Source: Aurantimonas marina
GTDB lineage: Bacteria > Pseudomonadota > Alphaproteobacteria > Rhizobiales > Rhizobiaceae
Assembly (NCBI RefSeq): GCF_017183135.1
Contig: NZ_JADDXW010000011.1
Span: 79,436-143,435, forward strand
Reading direction: 5' to 3'
Length of the DNA stretch: 64,000 bases
Both the position numbers and the translations under genes were made by a program. Each line of letters starts with the position of its first letter. Position 1 is the first letter of the stretch. The notes below the pieces were generated by a model. The model saw only the letters and a list, made by a program, of their open reading frames with translations, did not search any database and was not told the DNA's origin. Positions 16,822 through 25,361 of the stretch are shown here, piece after piece.

Positions 16822-16901
16822 TCCCTCCAGCCAGTCACCGTCGCCGACCGCGCGAGAGGCGCCTCCCCGGTCAGCCTGATCGAGGAGCAGAATGATCCGA
16901 G

Positions 16902-16937
16902 TTTTTCAGAAGGTCAATTTTTTTATCGTTTGGTCAA
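16902..16937. promoter_or_regulatory. Two degenerate RutR-like sites upstream of preT
   Basis: The sites at 16902-16917 (TTTTTCAGAAGGTCAA) and 16922-16937 (TTTATCGTTTGGTCAA) each match 11 of 14 specified positions of TTGACCAnnTGGTCAA. The right half of the second is perfect. They are 20 bases apart, centre to centre, in the AT-rich gap between preT and the HWE kinase gene. Joint control of preTA with the operon at 10 kb is inferred. Confidence 0.5.
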
Positions 16938-17001
16938 AAACAGGTGTGCAATCGGTTGGCTTCCAAGGTGGTGGTTGGTTGGCCCCGCGGTTAACCCCAT
17001 C

Positions 17002-18717
17002 TCACCCCATCGTCAGAGGCTTACGGAATGCGTCGTCCGACCACTGGAAAGCGATCCGGATACTAATCCTGTTCGCACCTGGGCGCCGTGTGATAGAGCC
17101 GCCGAGTTCGCCGGTGACGTTCATATCGATGAGACGGGTCCCGAAACCGCTTCGAGGCGCGAGCTTCGGAGATTCGGCCAGGCCGAACTCGCACCAGTCA
17201 ATCGTGACCTCGCCTCCGACCAGCGCCCATCGCACCGAAAGGCTTCCATTCATCGTTGCGAGACCACCATGTTTCAGTGCGTTTGTCGCGAGCTCATGGA
17301 ATGTCAGCCCCAAGGCCTGAGCCTTCGTCTCGTCAACCTCGATGTCCGGTCCGGCGATATCGCATGCTTCCAACCGATCCCCGAACACCTGGCGTAGCTC
17401 CGCTGCCAACAGATCGCCGATCCGGGCTCGTTTCCACTGCGAGCGGGTCAACATCTCCTGGGCCGCCGCCATCGCGCCGAGCCGAGCCGAATAGGATTCC
17501 AGGAAGTCGTCCAGCCCCTCGGCGCCGCGAGCGGTCTGGCGCGCAATCGCCAAAACCCGAGCAATCGAATTCTTGATGCGGTGGTTCATCTCCGACAGGA
17601 TCAGATCCTTCTGCGCGAGGTTGCGCTGGCTTTCGACGTTAAGGGCCGCGACCGCTTCGGACCGACGCGCCTGCACAGAGGTGAGCAGCGCCAGAAGGAC
17701 GGCGAGCAACAATCCCGCGAGCGCCAGGACGATTGCGGGAAGGATCGAGCCGACCTTTCGAAACTCTGCCGTCGGGGTCATCCGGAAAATCCAGTTGCGA
17801 CCTGCAACTTCCAATGTCCGCACCACGACGAACTCATCGTTTCGAGCCGCAGCGGCGTCGCCACTCGATGTGAATATCCGGGATGCGGGCGCGATCTCGC
17901 CATCGAACGCCTCGACGCGCACCGGCAGGCGCGGGCTCTGCATGAGCGCGGCGGCAAACAGATCGCCCAACCGGAAGGGCGCGTAGACGAAGCCTTCAGT
18001 CTCGCTTACGGCCCCCGCCACCCGCGACGGGTCCGAGAAAAATGGCAGATAGATCAGAAAGCCGACCTGAGGGTTTTCGTCGATCTCCTGCACCAGGCTG
18101 ACTGGAGCGGAAGCGCTCGCCTCGCCGGTGCGCGCTGCGCGCTGCATGGCCTCGCGGCGAACCGCGTCGGAAAACATGTCATAGCCAAGCGCGGCGCGAT
18201 TGCGTTCGTCCTGCGGCTCCAGCAGCACGATCGGCGTGCGCAGTGTTTGCTCGGTCGCAGGCCAGCTGTCGACGGCTTCACCGTAATTCGTTCGCAGGCT
18301 GGCGCGGGCGGCCGCGTCGTCCTGCGCCGGGACGGTCCGGGCGAAGCCGACGCCTTGGATTCCATCGAACCGCTCCGTCAGGTCAACCTTGTCGAGGAAT
18401 CGGGAGAATTTTTCCTGTTCGACCTGCGGACCTTCAACAACGAGGAAGGCGTTCGTGGCATGCAGCAGCGACAGATGCATCTGCAGTGGGGCGGTAGTCC
18501 GCGCCATCGCATCGTCCGCGACGCTCGCAAAGCGCAATCGATCGGCGTCGTCACTAGCAATCCAGACATGGCCAGCCAGCGCGAGACCCAGGGTAGTCAC
18601 GATCCCAAACGCCACAACCGAAAGGATACGCTTCCTCAAGCAAAGCCGCCGTTTGATCGTTTTACGCCCCGCTTCGGCCCATAGCAGCACGCTTGCCAAT
18701 TGTCTTCCTTCCATCAT
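17002..18717 (-). CDS. HWE-family sensor histidine kinase with periplasmic CHASE-like domain
   Basis: A 571-residue membrane kinase. A helix at about 30-53 and another at about 324-347 bracket a periplasmic domain with the G-I-Q-G-V-G-F-A-R pattern typical of CHASE sensors. The kinase core has the phospho-acceptor H379 in M-N-H-R-I-K-N, the N-box H-E-L-A-T-N-A-L-K-H-G (474-484) and the W-x-E of HWE kinases (508-510). Such kinases often feed the general stress response of alphaproteobacteria, but no response regulator or sigma factor gene is adjacent. The ATG pair at 18714-18717 is chosen. The frame stays open far upstream, so the start is uncertain. Confidence 0.85.
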   Translation of the reverse strand: MMEGRQLASVLLWAEAGRKTIKRRLCLRKRILSVVAFGIVTTLGLALAGHVWIASDDADRLRFASVADDAMARTTAPLQMHLSLLHATNAFLVVEGPQVEQEKFSRFLDKVDLTERFDGIQGVGFARTVPAQDDAAARASLRTNYGEAVDSWPATEQTLRTPIVLLEPQDERNRAALGYDMFSDAVRREAMQRAARTGEASASAPVSLVQEIDENPQVGFLIYLPFFSDPSRVAGAVSETEGFVYAPFRLGDLFAAALMQSPRLPVRVEAFDGEIAPASRIFTSSGDAAAARNDEFVVVRTLEVAGRNWIFRMTPTAEFRKVGSILPAIVLALAGLLLAVLLALLTSVQARRSEAVAALNVESQRNLAQKDLILSEMNHRIKNSIARVLAIARQTARGAEGLDDFLESYSARLGAMAAAQEMLTRSQWKRARIGDLLAAELRQVFGDRLEACDIAGPDIEVDETKAQALGLTFHELATNALKHGGLATMNGSLSVRWALVGGEVTIDWCEFGLAESPKLAPRSGFGTRLIDMNVTGELGGSITRRPGANRISIRIAFQWSDDAFRKPLTMG

Positions 18718-18888
18718 CGCGCCCTGGAACAATGATGGTATGCCGTCCACATTTGGCGGCCACGGCGGTCGATGTGGCAACACCGACGCCCGCTGTCGCC
18801 GGTCCTGCCGACCAGAAAATCCATGGATAGGGCGGCTGCGGATCCAGCGTGCGTTGGCATCGGACGCGCGAAGGGTTATATCCGCGTC

Positions 18889-19215
18889 ATGTCGGCTTTT
18901 CGTCGGATCCTCGTCTTCGCGCTTTTCCTGACCTTCGCGTTGGGAACGCACGGCTATGGAATGCAGGTCGCGGACACGACCGGATACGGCATGACAGCCG
19001 CGAGCGACCATACGATGCCGAACGGATGCGACAGCTGCGCGGATGGTCTGGCAAAAGCGCCCTGCGCTTCCGCGTGCCTCGCCGCCGCGATTCTGCCTTG
19101 CACCAGCGATTCCGTGACGTTACGCGCTGAAAAATCCCATGGCGGATTACGCTATCAGGCGTCTGGCGGCGCCATCGCCGCGCCGGATCCATTCCCACCC
19201 AAATCTCTCGCTTGA
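18889..19215 (+). CDS. Small secreted cysteine-rich protein
   Basis: A 108-residue protein with a clear N-terminal signal sequence (about residues 1-22, ending near G-T-H-G-Y-G). The centre carries C-D-S-C followed by C-A-S-A-C and a further cysteine, possibly for disulfides or metal binding. It resembles short DUF2946-like exported proteins but I cannot place it firmly. It precedes the BNR-repeat protein gene in the same direction, with 262 bases and an inverted repeat between. A metal (copper) role is speculative. Confidence 0.6.
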   Translation: MSAFRRILVFALFLTFALGTHGYGMQVADTTGYGMTAASDHTMPNGCDSCADGLAKAPCASACLAAAILPCTSDSVTLRAEKSHGGLRYQASGGAIAAPDPFPPKSLA

Positions 19216-19273
19216 GGCCTAGAGCGCCGTGCGTCCATCCAGACGTACAACGAACGCTCTAACACTTTGATCA

Positions 19274-19322
19274 AGCATCGGAACTCTCTGAAGAACCGGA
19301 TTCCACTTTTTGGTCCGATGCT
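19274..19322. repeat. Rhizobial-type intergenic inverted repeat
   Basis: The 9-base arms AGCATCGGA (19274-19282) and TCCGATGCT (19314-19322) enclose 31 bases containing ACCGGATTCCACTTTTT. This resembles an intergenic repeat I recall being common in Hyphomicrobiales genomes. It lies between the small secreted protein and the BNR protein genes and could form a hairpin in RNA. I noticed no second copy in the window. Confidence 0.6.
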
Positions 19323-19477
19323 CTAGCGGCAATGCCGCTGGTCGTAATGCTTTCGTTCTCGTGTCCAGGTCGGGTGTGGCGACGGACATCGCCGCAGACC
19401 CGGCGGATCATCGCGGTTCGGTCCGGGCGACAGCCCGAACCACGCCGCCAAACCAATTTCATAACAGGACAATCGCA

Positions 19478-20359
19478 ATGAAAAACCGCACCACATCCTT
19501 CGTCACGATCGGCGCCATCGGCGCCATCGCCACCGTCGCCGTGGCGAGTTCCGGCTGGTGGGGCAGTCAGGCCCAGAGCAGCATTCCGGTCGCCGAGGTC
19601 TCCCATATCCATGGCATTGCCGTGAATCTGTCCGATCCCTCCAAGCTTTACCTTGCGACCCACGATGGCGTGTTCCTGACCTCTCCGAACGGCACGGCCA
19701 CACCGGTGTCGAGCAACACAGACGACTATATGAGCTTTACCTCGCATCCCTCCGATGCGAGTACCTTCTTCGCAAGCGGTCACCCAAAGACCGGAGGCAA
19801 TTCCGGCTTTCTGGTTTCCCGTGACGGCACGAAGTCCTGGGAACGGGTCTCCCCAGGCGTCAACGGGCCCGTCGACTTCCACGCCATGACCGTCAGCCCC
19901 GCCGATCCGAACGTGCTCTACGGCCTTTACGGCGAGATCCAGACAAGCACGGACGGCGGCAAGACCTGGGAGGTGGTCGGCCCACCGCCAGCCGACATCT
20001 ATGGGTTGGCTGCGTCGGTCACAGATCCGCAAATGATCTACGCGGCTACCGGTCAGGGCGTGATGGTCAGCCGCGATGGCGCTAAGACGTGGGAGCCAAG
20101 CGGGCCTGCCGGTCAACCGGCGAGCTTCGTCAACGCTGCTCCCGACGGCACCGTCTACGCCTTCGTGGTCGGCTCCGGTCTCGTCAAGCTGGCGAAATCC
20201 GCAAGCGAATGGGAGCCGATCACCAAACGCTTTGGCAACCGGATCCTCATACATTTTGCCGCCGATCCGACCAATTCCGACAATCTATTCGCCGTCACCC
20301 AGCAAAGCGAAGTGATCGTCAGTTCGGACGGTGGCCAGAGTTGGAAGCCACTCGGCTGA
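19478..20359 (+). CDS. Exported BNR/sialidase-like beta-propeller protein
   Basis: 293 residues. An N-terminal signal or anchor helix (about 9-26) is followed by repeated BNR/Asp-box-like turns: S-x-D-G-G-K-T-W, S-R-D-G-A-K-T-W, S-S-D-G-G-Q-S-W and S-R-D-G-T-K-S-W. It also has the opening H-I-H-G-I-A-V-N. This matches the exported F510_1955-type glycosylhydrolase-like family, whose catalytic activity is doubtful. These proteins often sit near metal-resistance genes. Here the only companion is the Cys-rich protein upstream. ATG at 19478 with AGGA nearby. Confidence 0.8.
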   Translation: MKNRTTSFVTIGAIGAIATVAVASSGWWGSQAQSSIPVAEVSHIHGIAVNLSDPSKLYLATHDGVFLTSPNGTATPVSSNTDDYMSFTSHPSDASTFFASGHPKTGGNSGFLVSRDGTKSWERVSPGVNGPVDFHAMTVSPADPNVLYGLYGEIQTSTDGGKTWEVVGPPPADIYGLAASVTDPQMIYAATGQGVMVSRDGAKTWEPSGPAGQPASFVNAAPDGTVYAFVVGSGLVKLAKSASEWEPITKRFGNRILIHFAADPTNSDNLFAVTQQSEVIVSSDGGQSWKPLG

Positions 20360-20429
20360 ACCAGCCGGCCAGCCGCCGGACGGGGCACGGTGGCAAGGCT
20401 GCGTCCGCAAGGTCGCGCCGAGGACAGTG

Positions 20430-20455
20430 GTGGAGCGCCCCCGCAGGCGCTCCAC
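20430..20455. terminator. Hairpin between convergent genes
   Basis: A perfect 10-bp stem (20430-20439 with 20446-20455) and a 6-base loop between the ends of the BNR protein gene and the leftward SDR gene. No T-run follows on either strand, so its role as a bidirectional terminator is likely but not certain. Confidence 0.55.
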
Positions 20456-20456
20456 G

Positions 20457-21242
20457 TCAGCCCATGAACTGACCGCCGTTCACCTCGATGACCTGGCCGG
20501 TGATGTAGCCCGACAGCTCCGGGCTGGCGAGGAACAGATAGGCCGGCGCGCAGTCCTCGGCGGTGCCGAGGCGCTGCATCGGAATCGTCGCGGCTGTCGC
20601 CTCGAGCTTTTCCGGCGTCGAATAGCGGCGATGGAAGTCGGTCATGATCGTGCCAGGCGAGACGACGTTGACGCGGATATTGTCCGGGGCGAGCTCTTTT
20701 GCGAGCGCGCGGCTCCAGGTCGAGATGAAGGCCTTGGAGGCAGAATAGAGCGATGAGCCCGGGCTGCCGCCGATCGTCGCCGAGATCGACGACGTGTTGA
20801 CGATCGCGCCCTTGCCGGATGCCTTGAGAGCGGGCAACAGCTTGGTCGTCAGCGAGACGACAGCGCGGATGTTGAGGTCGAGAACCTGCTCATATTGCGC
20901 CCGATCGACATCGCCGGCCGCCACTCGGCCGCCCATCGTACCGGCATTGTTGACCAGAACGTCGATCCGGCCGCCGACTTTGGCGAGAATCGCCTCGGCC
21001 AAACGCTCGCCTCCGTCCGGATCGGCGAGGTCGGCGGTCAGCAGCGTCAGGCGCGCACGATCCTCGGAAGGCAGGCCAGCCAGCAAATCCTTCTCAGCAT
21101 GTTCGAGGCCGCGCCCGGCATGGGCGACCACATTGGCTCCCGCGGCGAGAAACGCCTGCGCGGTGGCGGCGCCGATGCCGCGTCCTGCGCCGGTGATGAC
21201 GACGGTCTTTCGGGCGAAGAGCGCTCGATCAAAGCCATTCAT
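20457..21242 (-). CDS. SDR family NAD(P)-dependent oxidoreductase
   Basis: A 261-residue classical short-chain dehydrogenase/reductase. The nucleotide motif T-G-A-G-R-G-I-G is near residue 17, N-N-A-G-T in the middle, and the catalytic S...Y-S-A-S-K set and P-G-T-I segment follow. It closes with the usual G-Q-V-I-E-V-N-G-G-Q. The substrate is unknown: 3-oxoacyl or sugar reductases look alike at this level. The DUF423 protein gene lies 22 bases upstream in the same direction. Confidence 0.9.
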   Translation of the reverse strand: MNGFDRALFARKTVVITGAGRGIGAATAQAFLAAGANVVAHAGRGLEHAEKDLLAGLPSEDRARLTLLTADLADPDGGERLAEAILAKVGGRIDVLVNNAGTMGGRVAAGDVDRAQYEQVLDLNIRAVVSLTTKLLPALKASGKGAIVNTSSISATIGGSPGSSLYSASKAFISTWSRALAKELAPDNIRVNVVSPGTIMTDFHRRYSTPEKLEATAATIPMQRLGTAEDCAPAYLFLASPELSGYITGQVIEVNGGQFMG

Positions 21243-21264
21243 GCTGATCCCTCCCCTTTCGATT

Positions 21265-21648
21265 TCATCGCGCCGGCGGCGTCGAGCGATGCCGTGCCAT
21301 TTCCACGACGAGACCGGCGATTGTGGTCATCAGCCACGCCCCGATCAAGATCACACCCCCGAGCGGCGCGGCATTAGCAAACAACCGCTCGCCCCACACC
21401 ACGCGCGCCGCCAGATCGCCGGAAAACAGCAGCGTTCCGACGATGATCAGAATCCCGACTGTTGCCGCCAGGCGCGGCATCATCACCGACCGCAACGCGG
21501 CCAGCGCCAGCAGTGCCGGCGCGTGCACCAGAGCGATCGCGGCCGCGATGGCGACAAACCGTGTGTCGCCACCATGGGCGGCCATGGCGGCGCCAACCAC
21601 TCCGGCTGCGCCGAAGAGGCCCGCAAAGACGATCAGCAGCGCCGTCAC
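21265..21648 (-). CDS. DUF423 family small membrane protein
   Basis: A 127-residue, four-helix membrane protein. It shows the DUF423 features: an N-terminal glycine/alanine-rich helix with a histidine (A-M-A-A-H-G-G), a central L-F-S-G-D-L and a late P-L-G-G-V-I-L-I-G-A-W. Function unknown. It lies between the SDR gene and the end of the Mrp antiporter operon, with a 31-base gap to mnhG, so read-through from that operon is possible. Confidence 0.8.
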   Translation of the reverse strand: MTALLIVFAGLFGAAGVVGAAMAAHGGDTRFVAIAAAIALVHAPALLALAALRSVMMPRLAATVGILIIVGTLLFSGDLAARVVWGERLFANAAPLGGVILIGAWLMTTIAGLVVEMARHRSTPPAR

Positions 21649-21679
21649 GCGGCGGCATCCGTCGAGCGACCGAGCGGCA

Positions 21680-22081
21680 TCATTGGCTCTCGCCGACGCT
21701 GGTGACCGGGCCTTGCGGCGGTGGCGCTTTCGCGACTCCCAGGGTCGGATCGACAGGAGGCATCTCGTCGAGGACGGAGCCCTCCCACATCCGATAGCCC
21801 ACCGAATAGGAGGCCTTGGCCAGGAGATGCGCCGAAATTGGCGCAGTCAACAGGAAAAACCCGACGGCGGCGAGAGCCCGAAGCACCACTGGCGTTTCGT
21901 CCGCGGTGAGCGCGAGCGCGATCAGCAGCATGGCCGAGCCGACCGCTCCCGCCTTCGAGGCAGCGTGCATTCGCGTGTAGAGATCCGGTAAGCGCAGAAT
22001 TCCGAGCGCGGCCACGGCGACGAAGCCCGAGCCGGCAAGGAGCAGCAGACTGGCGATGATGATGACAACGTCCGCGATCAT
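21680..22081 (-). CDS. mnhG: Mrp antiporter subunit G
   Basis: 133 residues with three transmembrane helices and the family core [17 protein letters not shown]. The C-terminal tail is long, proline-rich and polar. The start overlaps the mnhF stop by four bases. It is the last gene of the seven-gene operon for a multisubunit cation/proton antiporter in the inner membrane. Confidence 0.92.
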   Translation of the reverse strand: MIADVVIIIASLLLLAGSGFVAVAALGILRLPDLYTRMHAASKAGAVGSAMLLIALALTADETPVVLRALAAVGFFLLTAPISAHLLAKASYSVGYRMWEGSVLDEMPPVDPTLGVAKAPPPQGPVTSVGESQ

Positions 22082-22434
22082 ATCGGCTCGCCCCCGCTGG
22101 CTGCATTCGCGACGGCCCGCAACTGCTCCACTCTCTCCTCCTCGGTCTTGCCCCGCGCCATGATGAATCGCGCCAGGGCAACAGTCGCGAGAAAGCCGAC
22201 AAGGCCGAGTGCGATCGCGATGTCGATATAGAGTGTGAACCCCGTGTCGATGCCGATAACCGCGATAAAGCCGATCGCGACGCTGGTGAGCATGTCGAGA
22301 CCGAGCACCCGGTCCGGCAGCGTCGGCCCCATTACGATCCGCGCGACGGTAATCAGGAAGGCCAGACTCAGCATTACCAGTGCGATTGTAAGCGAAATAT
22401 CGAAAAGCCACAGGGCCCATTCGTGAAGGTTCAT
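22078..22434 (-). CDS. mnhF: Mrp antiporter subunit F
   Basis: 118 residues and three helices, with the signature [16 protein letters not shown]. The ATG at 22434 overlaps the mnhE stop by four bases, as do most joints in this operon. The C-terminal cytoplasmic tail is charged. Confidence 0.92.
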   Translation of the reverse strand: MNLHEWALWLFDISLTIALVMLSLAFLITVARIVMGPTLPDRVLGLDMLTSVAIGFIAVIGIDTGFTLYIDIAIALGLVGFLATVALARFIMARGKTEEERVEQLRAVANAASGGEPI

Positions 22435-22904
22435 CGAAACGCCTCCAGGATCTTGCGCTCGAAACCGCTGGCGATATCCGCCTTCGTGGCTTCGGGATCG
22501 GAGCAATCGATCGCGTGGACGTAGAGAGTCGAACGATCCTCCGAGACGTCGACGGAGAGGGTGCCGGGCGTCAGGGTGATCATGTTGGCCAAGAGCGTGA
22601 TCTCAAAGTCGCGGTCGACCTTCAGCGGGTAGGCGAAGATGCCGGGCTTGAGGTCGGGCTTGGGCGTCAGCACCAGCACGGCCACCCGCCAGGCGGACAT
22701 CAGCAACTCATAGACGAACAGCAGGAACAGCGTGAGGATGCGGCCGGCCCGGCCGACATAGCCAACGGTGCCGACCTGCTCGCGGATCAGATACAGCGCC
22801 GCCGCGCCCAGCACGAAGCCGAAGACGAGGTTGAGCAGAGTAAACGAGCCCGAGATGATCACCCAGATAAGCGCTAGGATAAGGTTGAAGAGCGAGAGCC
22901 TCAC
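22431..22904 (-). CDS. mnhE: Mrp antiporter subunit E
   Basis: 157 residues. Two or three N-terminal helices are followed by a soluble domain with [18 protein letters not shown] and V-H-A-I-D, both typical of MnhE/MrpE. Four-base overlaps on both sides. Confidence 0.93.
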   Translation of the reverse strand: MRLSLFNLILALIWVIISGSFTLLNLVFGFVLGAAALYLIREQVGTVGYVGRAGRILTLFLLFVYELLMSAWRVAVLVLTPKPDLKPGIFAYPLKVDRDFEITLLANMITLTPGTLSVDVSEDRSTLYVHAIDCSDPEATKADIASGFERKILEAFR

Positions 22905-24562
22905 GATCCGCCTCCGAAGACAGAGGAAAGATAGGCCGCCGGATCGATGACGCCGGTCGCCGCGCCGTCAGTCAGCCGTGCCAGCCACTCCGGCCAAACG
23001 CCGGCGGCGATGACGAAGCTGATGAGCCCAAGCATCGGGACCAGCGATAGCGCTCTGCCCGGCCCGGGCGCCTGGAACCTCTCGGCTTCGATGCGCGCGG
23101 CCTCGCTCTCGCTGGCCGCCGCCTGGATTGCGGGCAGCGGACGCCAGAAGGCCAGCGCGAAGACACGCGCGCTGGCGATGGTCAGCAGGAAACCGGACAC
23201 AAGGATTGTGGCCGCCAACCAAGGCATGTCGGCGGTGATCGTCGCGCGGACCAGCGCGACCTTCGGCCAGAAACCTGAAAACGGCGGCAGGCCGGATACC
23301 GCAAACAGCAGCACCAGGACCAATGCCGCGAATAGCGGGTGACGGCGCCACAGTCCGCCCATCTCCGCCAGCGAGGATGAACCCGATAGAAACGCAGCGG
23401 TTCCGGCCGCCAGATAAAGCCCGGTCATGACGATGATCGAGTGCAGGGCGTAATAGATCGAGCCGGACAGCCCGGTCTGAAGCACGCCGGCCGCCGGCGC
23501 CACCGGATCGACCAACGAAAGTGCGCCGGAAACAGCGGTCATCGAGGGAACCGCCAGCCCCGCGAGAATCGTGCCGATACCGGCGATCACGACGTAATTC
23601 AGCAGCCGCCGGAGATCGGTCTGCGCGAGCGCGCCTAGTGCGCCGACCAGCATGGTCAATGCCGCGATCCACGCGATCACCGAGGCGAGGCCGGCCCGCT
23701 CCGGCGGAAACAGCATCAACAGCACCCGGATCATCGCATAGACGCCGACCTTGGTCAAAAGACCGGCGAACAGCGCCGACACCACGAAGCGCGGCGTATG
23801 ATAGGAGGCGGGCAGCCAGGAGTTGAGCGGAAACGCCGCGGCCTTCAGCGAAAACGCCACCAGATAGAGCACCGCGAGGGTGTAGACCGCGCCGTCGTCG
23901 GGCATCTCGGCGGCCTTTGTGGCGATATCGGCCATGTTGAGCGTGCCGAAGATGCCATAGAGATAGCCGGTGGTGATCAGGAACAGCGTCGTGCCGACGA
24001 GATTGAGCATGCAGTATTTCGTCGCGCCGTCGAGCTGTTCGTGCTCGGAGCCGAGGATCAAGAGCCCGAACGAGCCGATCAGAAGCACCTCGAACCAGAC
24101 ATAGAGGTTGAAGATGTCCCCGGTCAGAAAGGCGCCCGAGACACCGCCCATCATCAGGAACAAAAACGGATAGAAGCCGTAGCGCCGCTCCGTCGCGCTG
24201 ATCGAAGCGACGGCGTAGATCGCACAGGCGAGCGCCACGAAACCGGCGACCGTGACAAACAGCGCGCCCATCAGATCGACCGTGAAGGCAATGCCGAAGG
24301 GCGGTTTCCAGCCGCTCATCATCATCGTCTGCGGCCCCTGCGCGGCGACCTTGACGAGGAGCGCGACGTCGATGCCGAAGAGAAGCACGAAGCCGGGGAT
24401 CGCCAGCCACGGATGCCAGTCGATGCGTTTTCTAAGCATCAGCAAACCCGCTCCGAAAATGAAGCAGGTTACGACCGGCAGCACGACAAGATAGTCGGAC
24501 GCCGCGACCGCACCCTTGACCATGGCTTCGGCCTTGAGAACCTCGATGCTTCCGATAGCCAT
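22901..24562 (-). CDS. mnhD: Mrp antiporter subunit D
   Basis: 553 residues, a NuoN/NuoM-like proton-translocating subunit with about 14 helices. The conserved F-E-V-L-L-I-G-S-F glutamate region and the lysine-bearing K-A-A-A-F-P-L-N-S-W-L-P segment are present. The ATG at 24562 lies two bases from the mnhC stop. Together with MnhA it should provide the two proton paths of the complex. Confidence 0.93.
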   Translation of the reverse strand: MAIGSIEVLKAEAMVKGAVAASDYLVVLPVVTCFIFGAGLLMLRKRIDWHPWLAIPGFVLLFGIDVALLVKVAAQGPQTMMMSGWKPPFGIAFTVDLMGALFVTVAGFVALACAIYAVASISATERRYGFYPFLFLMMGGVSGAFLTGDIFNLYVWFEVLLIGSFGLLILGSEHEQLDGATKYCMLNLVGTTLFLITTGYLYGIFGTLNMADIATKAAEMPDDGAVYTLAVLYLVAFSLKAAAFPLNSWLPASYHTPRFVVSALFAGLLTKVGVYAMIRVLLMLFPPERAGLASVIAWIAALTMLVGALGALAQTDLRRLLNYVVIAGIGTILAGLAVPSMTAVSGALSLVDPVAPAAGVLQTGLSGSIYYALHSIIVMTGLYLAAGTAAFLSGSSSLAEMGGLWRRHPLFAALVLVLLFAVSGLPPFSGFWPKVALVRATITADMPWLAATILVSGFLLTIASARVFALAFWRPLPAIQAAASESEAARIEAERFQAPGPGRALSLVPMLGLISFVIAAGVWPEWLARLTDGAATGVIDPAAYLSSVFGGGS

Positions 24563-24564
24563 GG

Positions 24565-24942
24565 TCAGTAGCCGAGGGGCGGCAGCCCCTGGTCCTTGGG
24601 TTCGGCGAGGCGCATCTCGTCGGTGTTGTCGGTGTTGAGATCCTGATAGGCGCGATAGGCTAGCACCAGCAGGAAGGAGAAGAAGGAGAAGGAGATCACG
24701 ATCGCGGTCAGGATCAGCGCCTGTGGCAGCGGATTGGCGATCGCGCTTTCCGGTATCTTGAGATCGTCCGGAATGATCGGCGGTGCGATCGGTCCGATGC
24801 GCCCGGCGGTGAAGATCAACAGATTGACCCCGTTGCCGAGCAGAACAACGCCGAGCAGCATGCGGATGACGTGCTTCGACAAGAGCAGATACAGCGATGT
24901 GCCGAACAGGCAGGCGACGACGAAGCTGAGCGCGGTTTCCAT
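24565..24942 (-). CDS. mnhC: Mrp antiporter subunit C
   Basis: 125 residues and three helices, a NuoK-like subunit with G-V-V-L-L-G-N-G-V-N-L-L and D-P-like P-L-P-Q-A-L-I-L-T-A-I-V-I. The start abuts the mnhB stop, sharing one base. Confidence 0.93.
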   Translation of the reverse strand: METALSFVVACLFGTSLYLLLSKHVIRMLLGVVLLGNGVNLLIFTAGRIGPIAPPIIPDDLKIPESAIANPLPQALILTAIVISFSFFSFLLVLAYRAYQDLNTDNTDEMRLAEPKDQGLPPLGY

Positions 24943-25361
24943 CAGTCGCTCTCCCTCTCTTCAAGCGCGAGGGCGATGGAACTGATCGCCCCGACGACGA
25001 CGAGATAGACGCCGATGTCGAAGAACAGCGGCGTCGACAGGCCGACATCGCCGCCGAGGATCGCCGGAAACGCCCACAGGCCGGTCAGGAACTTGGCACC
25101 GACGAAAAGCGACGCCACGCCGGACAAGACCGCCATCATCAAACCGCTGGCCGCGATCGCCATCGGGTGGAAATACAAGGCGCGGCGGACCGGCGCGACG
25201 CCGCAGGCGATGCCGTAGATGGCGAAGGCGGATGCGGCGATCAGGCCGCCGATGAAACCGCCGCCGGGCTCGTTGTGCCCACGCAGCAGCACGAAGATCG
25301 AAAACAGCACCATCAAGGTCGTCAGATAGGGGATAGTGAAACGGAAGATGACCGTCCTCAT
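24942..25361 (-). CDS. mnhB: Mrp antiporter subunit B
   Basis: 139 residues and four helices, with the family motif [14 protein letters not shown]. The gene is separate from mnhA here, unlike the fused phaAB described in some rhizobia. The ATG at 25361 overlaps the mnhA stop by four bases. Confidence 0.93.
   Translation of the reverse strand: MRTVIFRFTIPYLTTLMVLFSIFVLLRGHNEPGGGFIGGLIAASAFAIYGIACGVAPVRRALYFHPMAIAASGLMMAVLSGVASLFVGAKFLTGLWAFPAILGGDVGLSTPLFFDIGVYLVVVGAISSIALALEERESD

Noticed and set aside
15475..17397. 640-codon open frame on the plus strand
   Set aside because: It lies antisense to preT and part of the HWE kinase gene. Its translation is low-complexity and matches no family, and long antisense frames are common in high-GC DNA.
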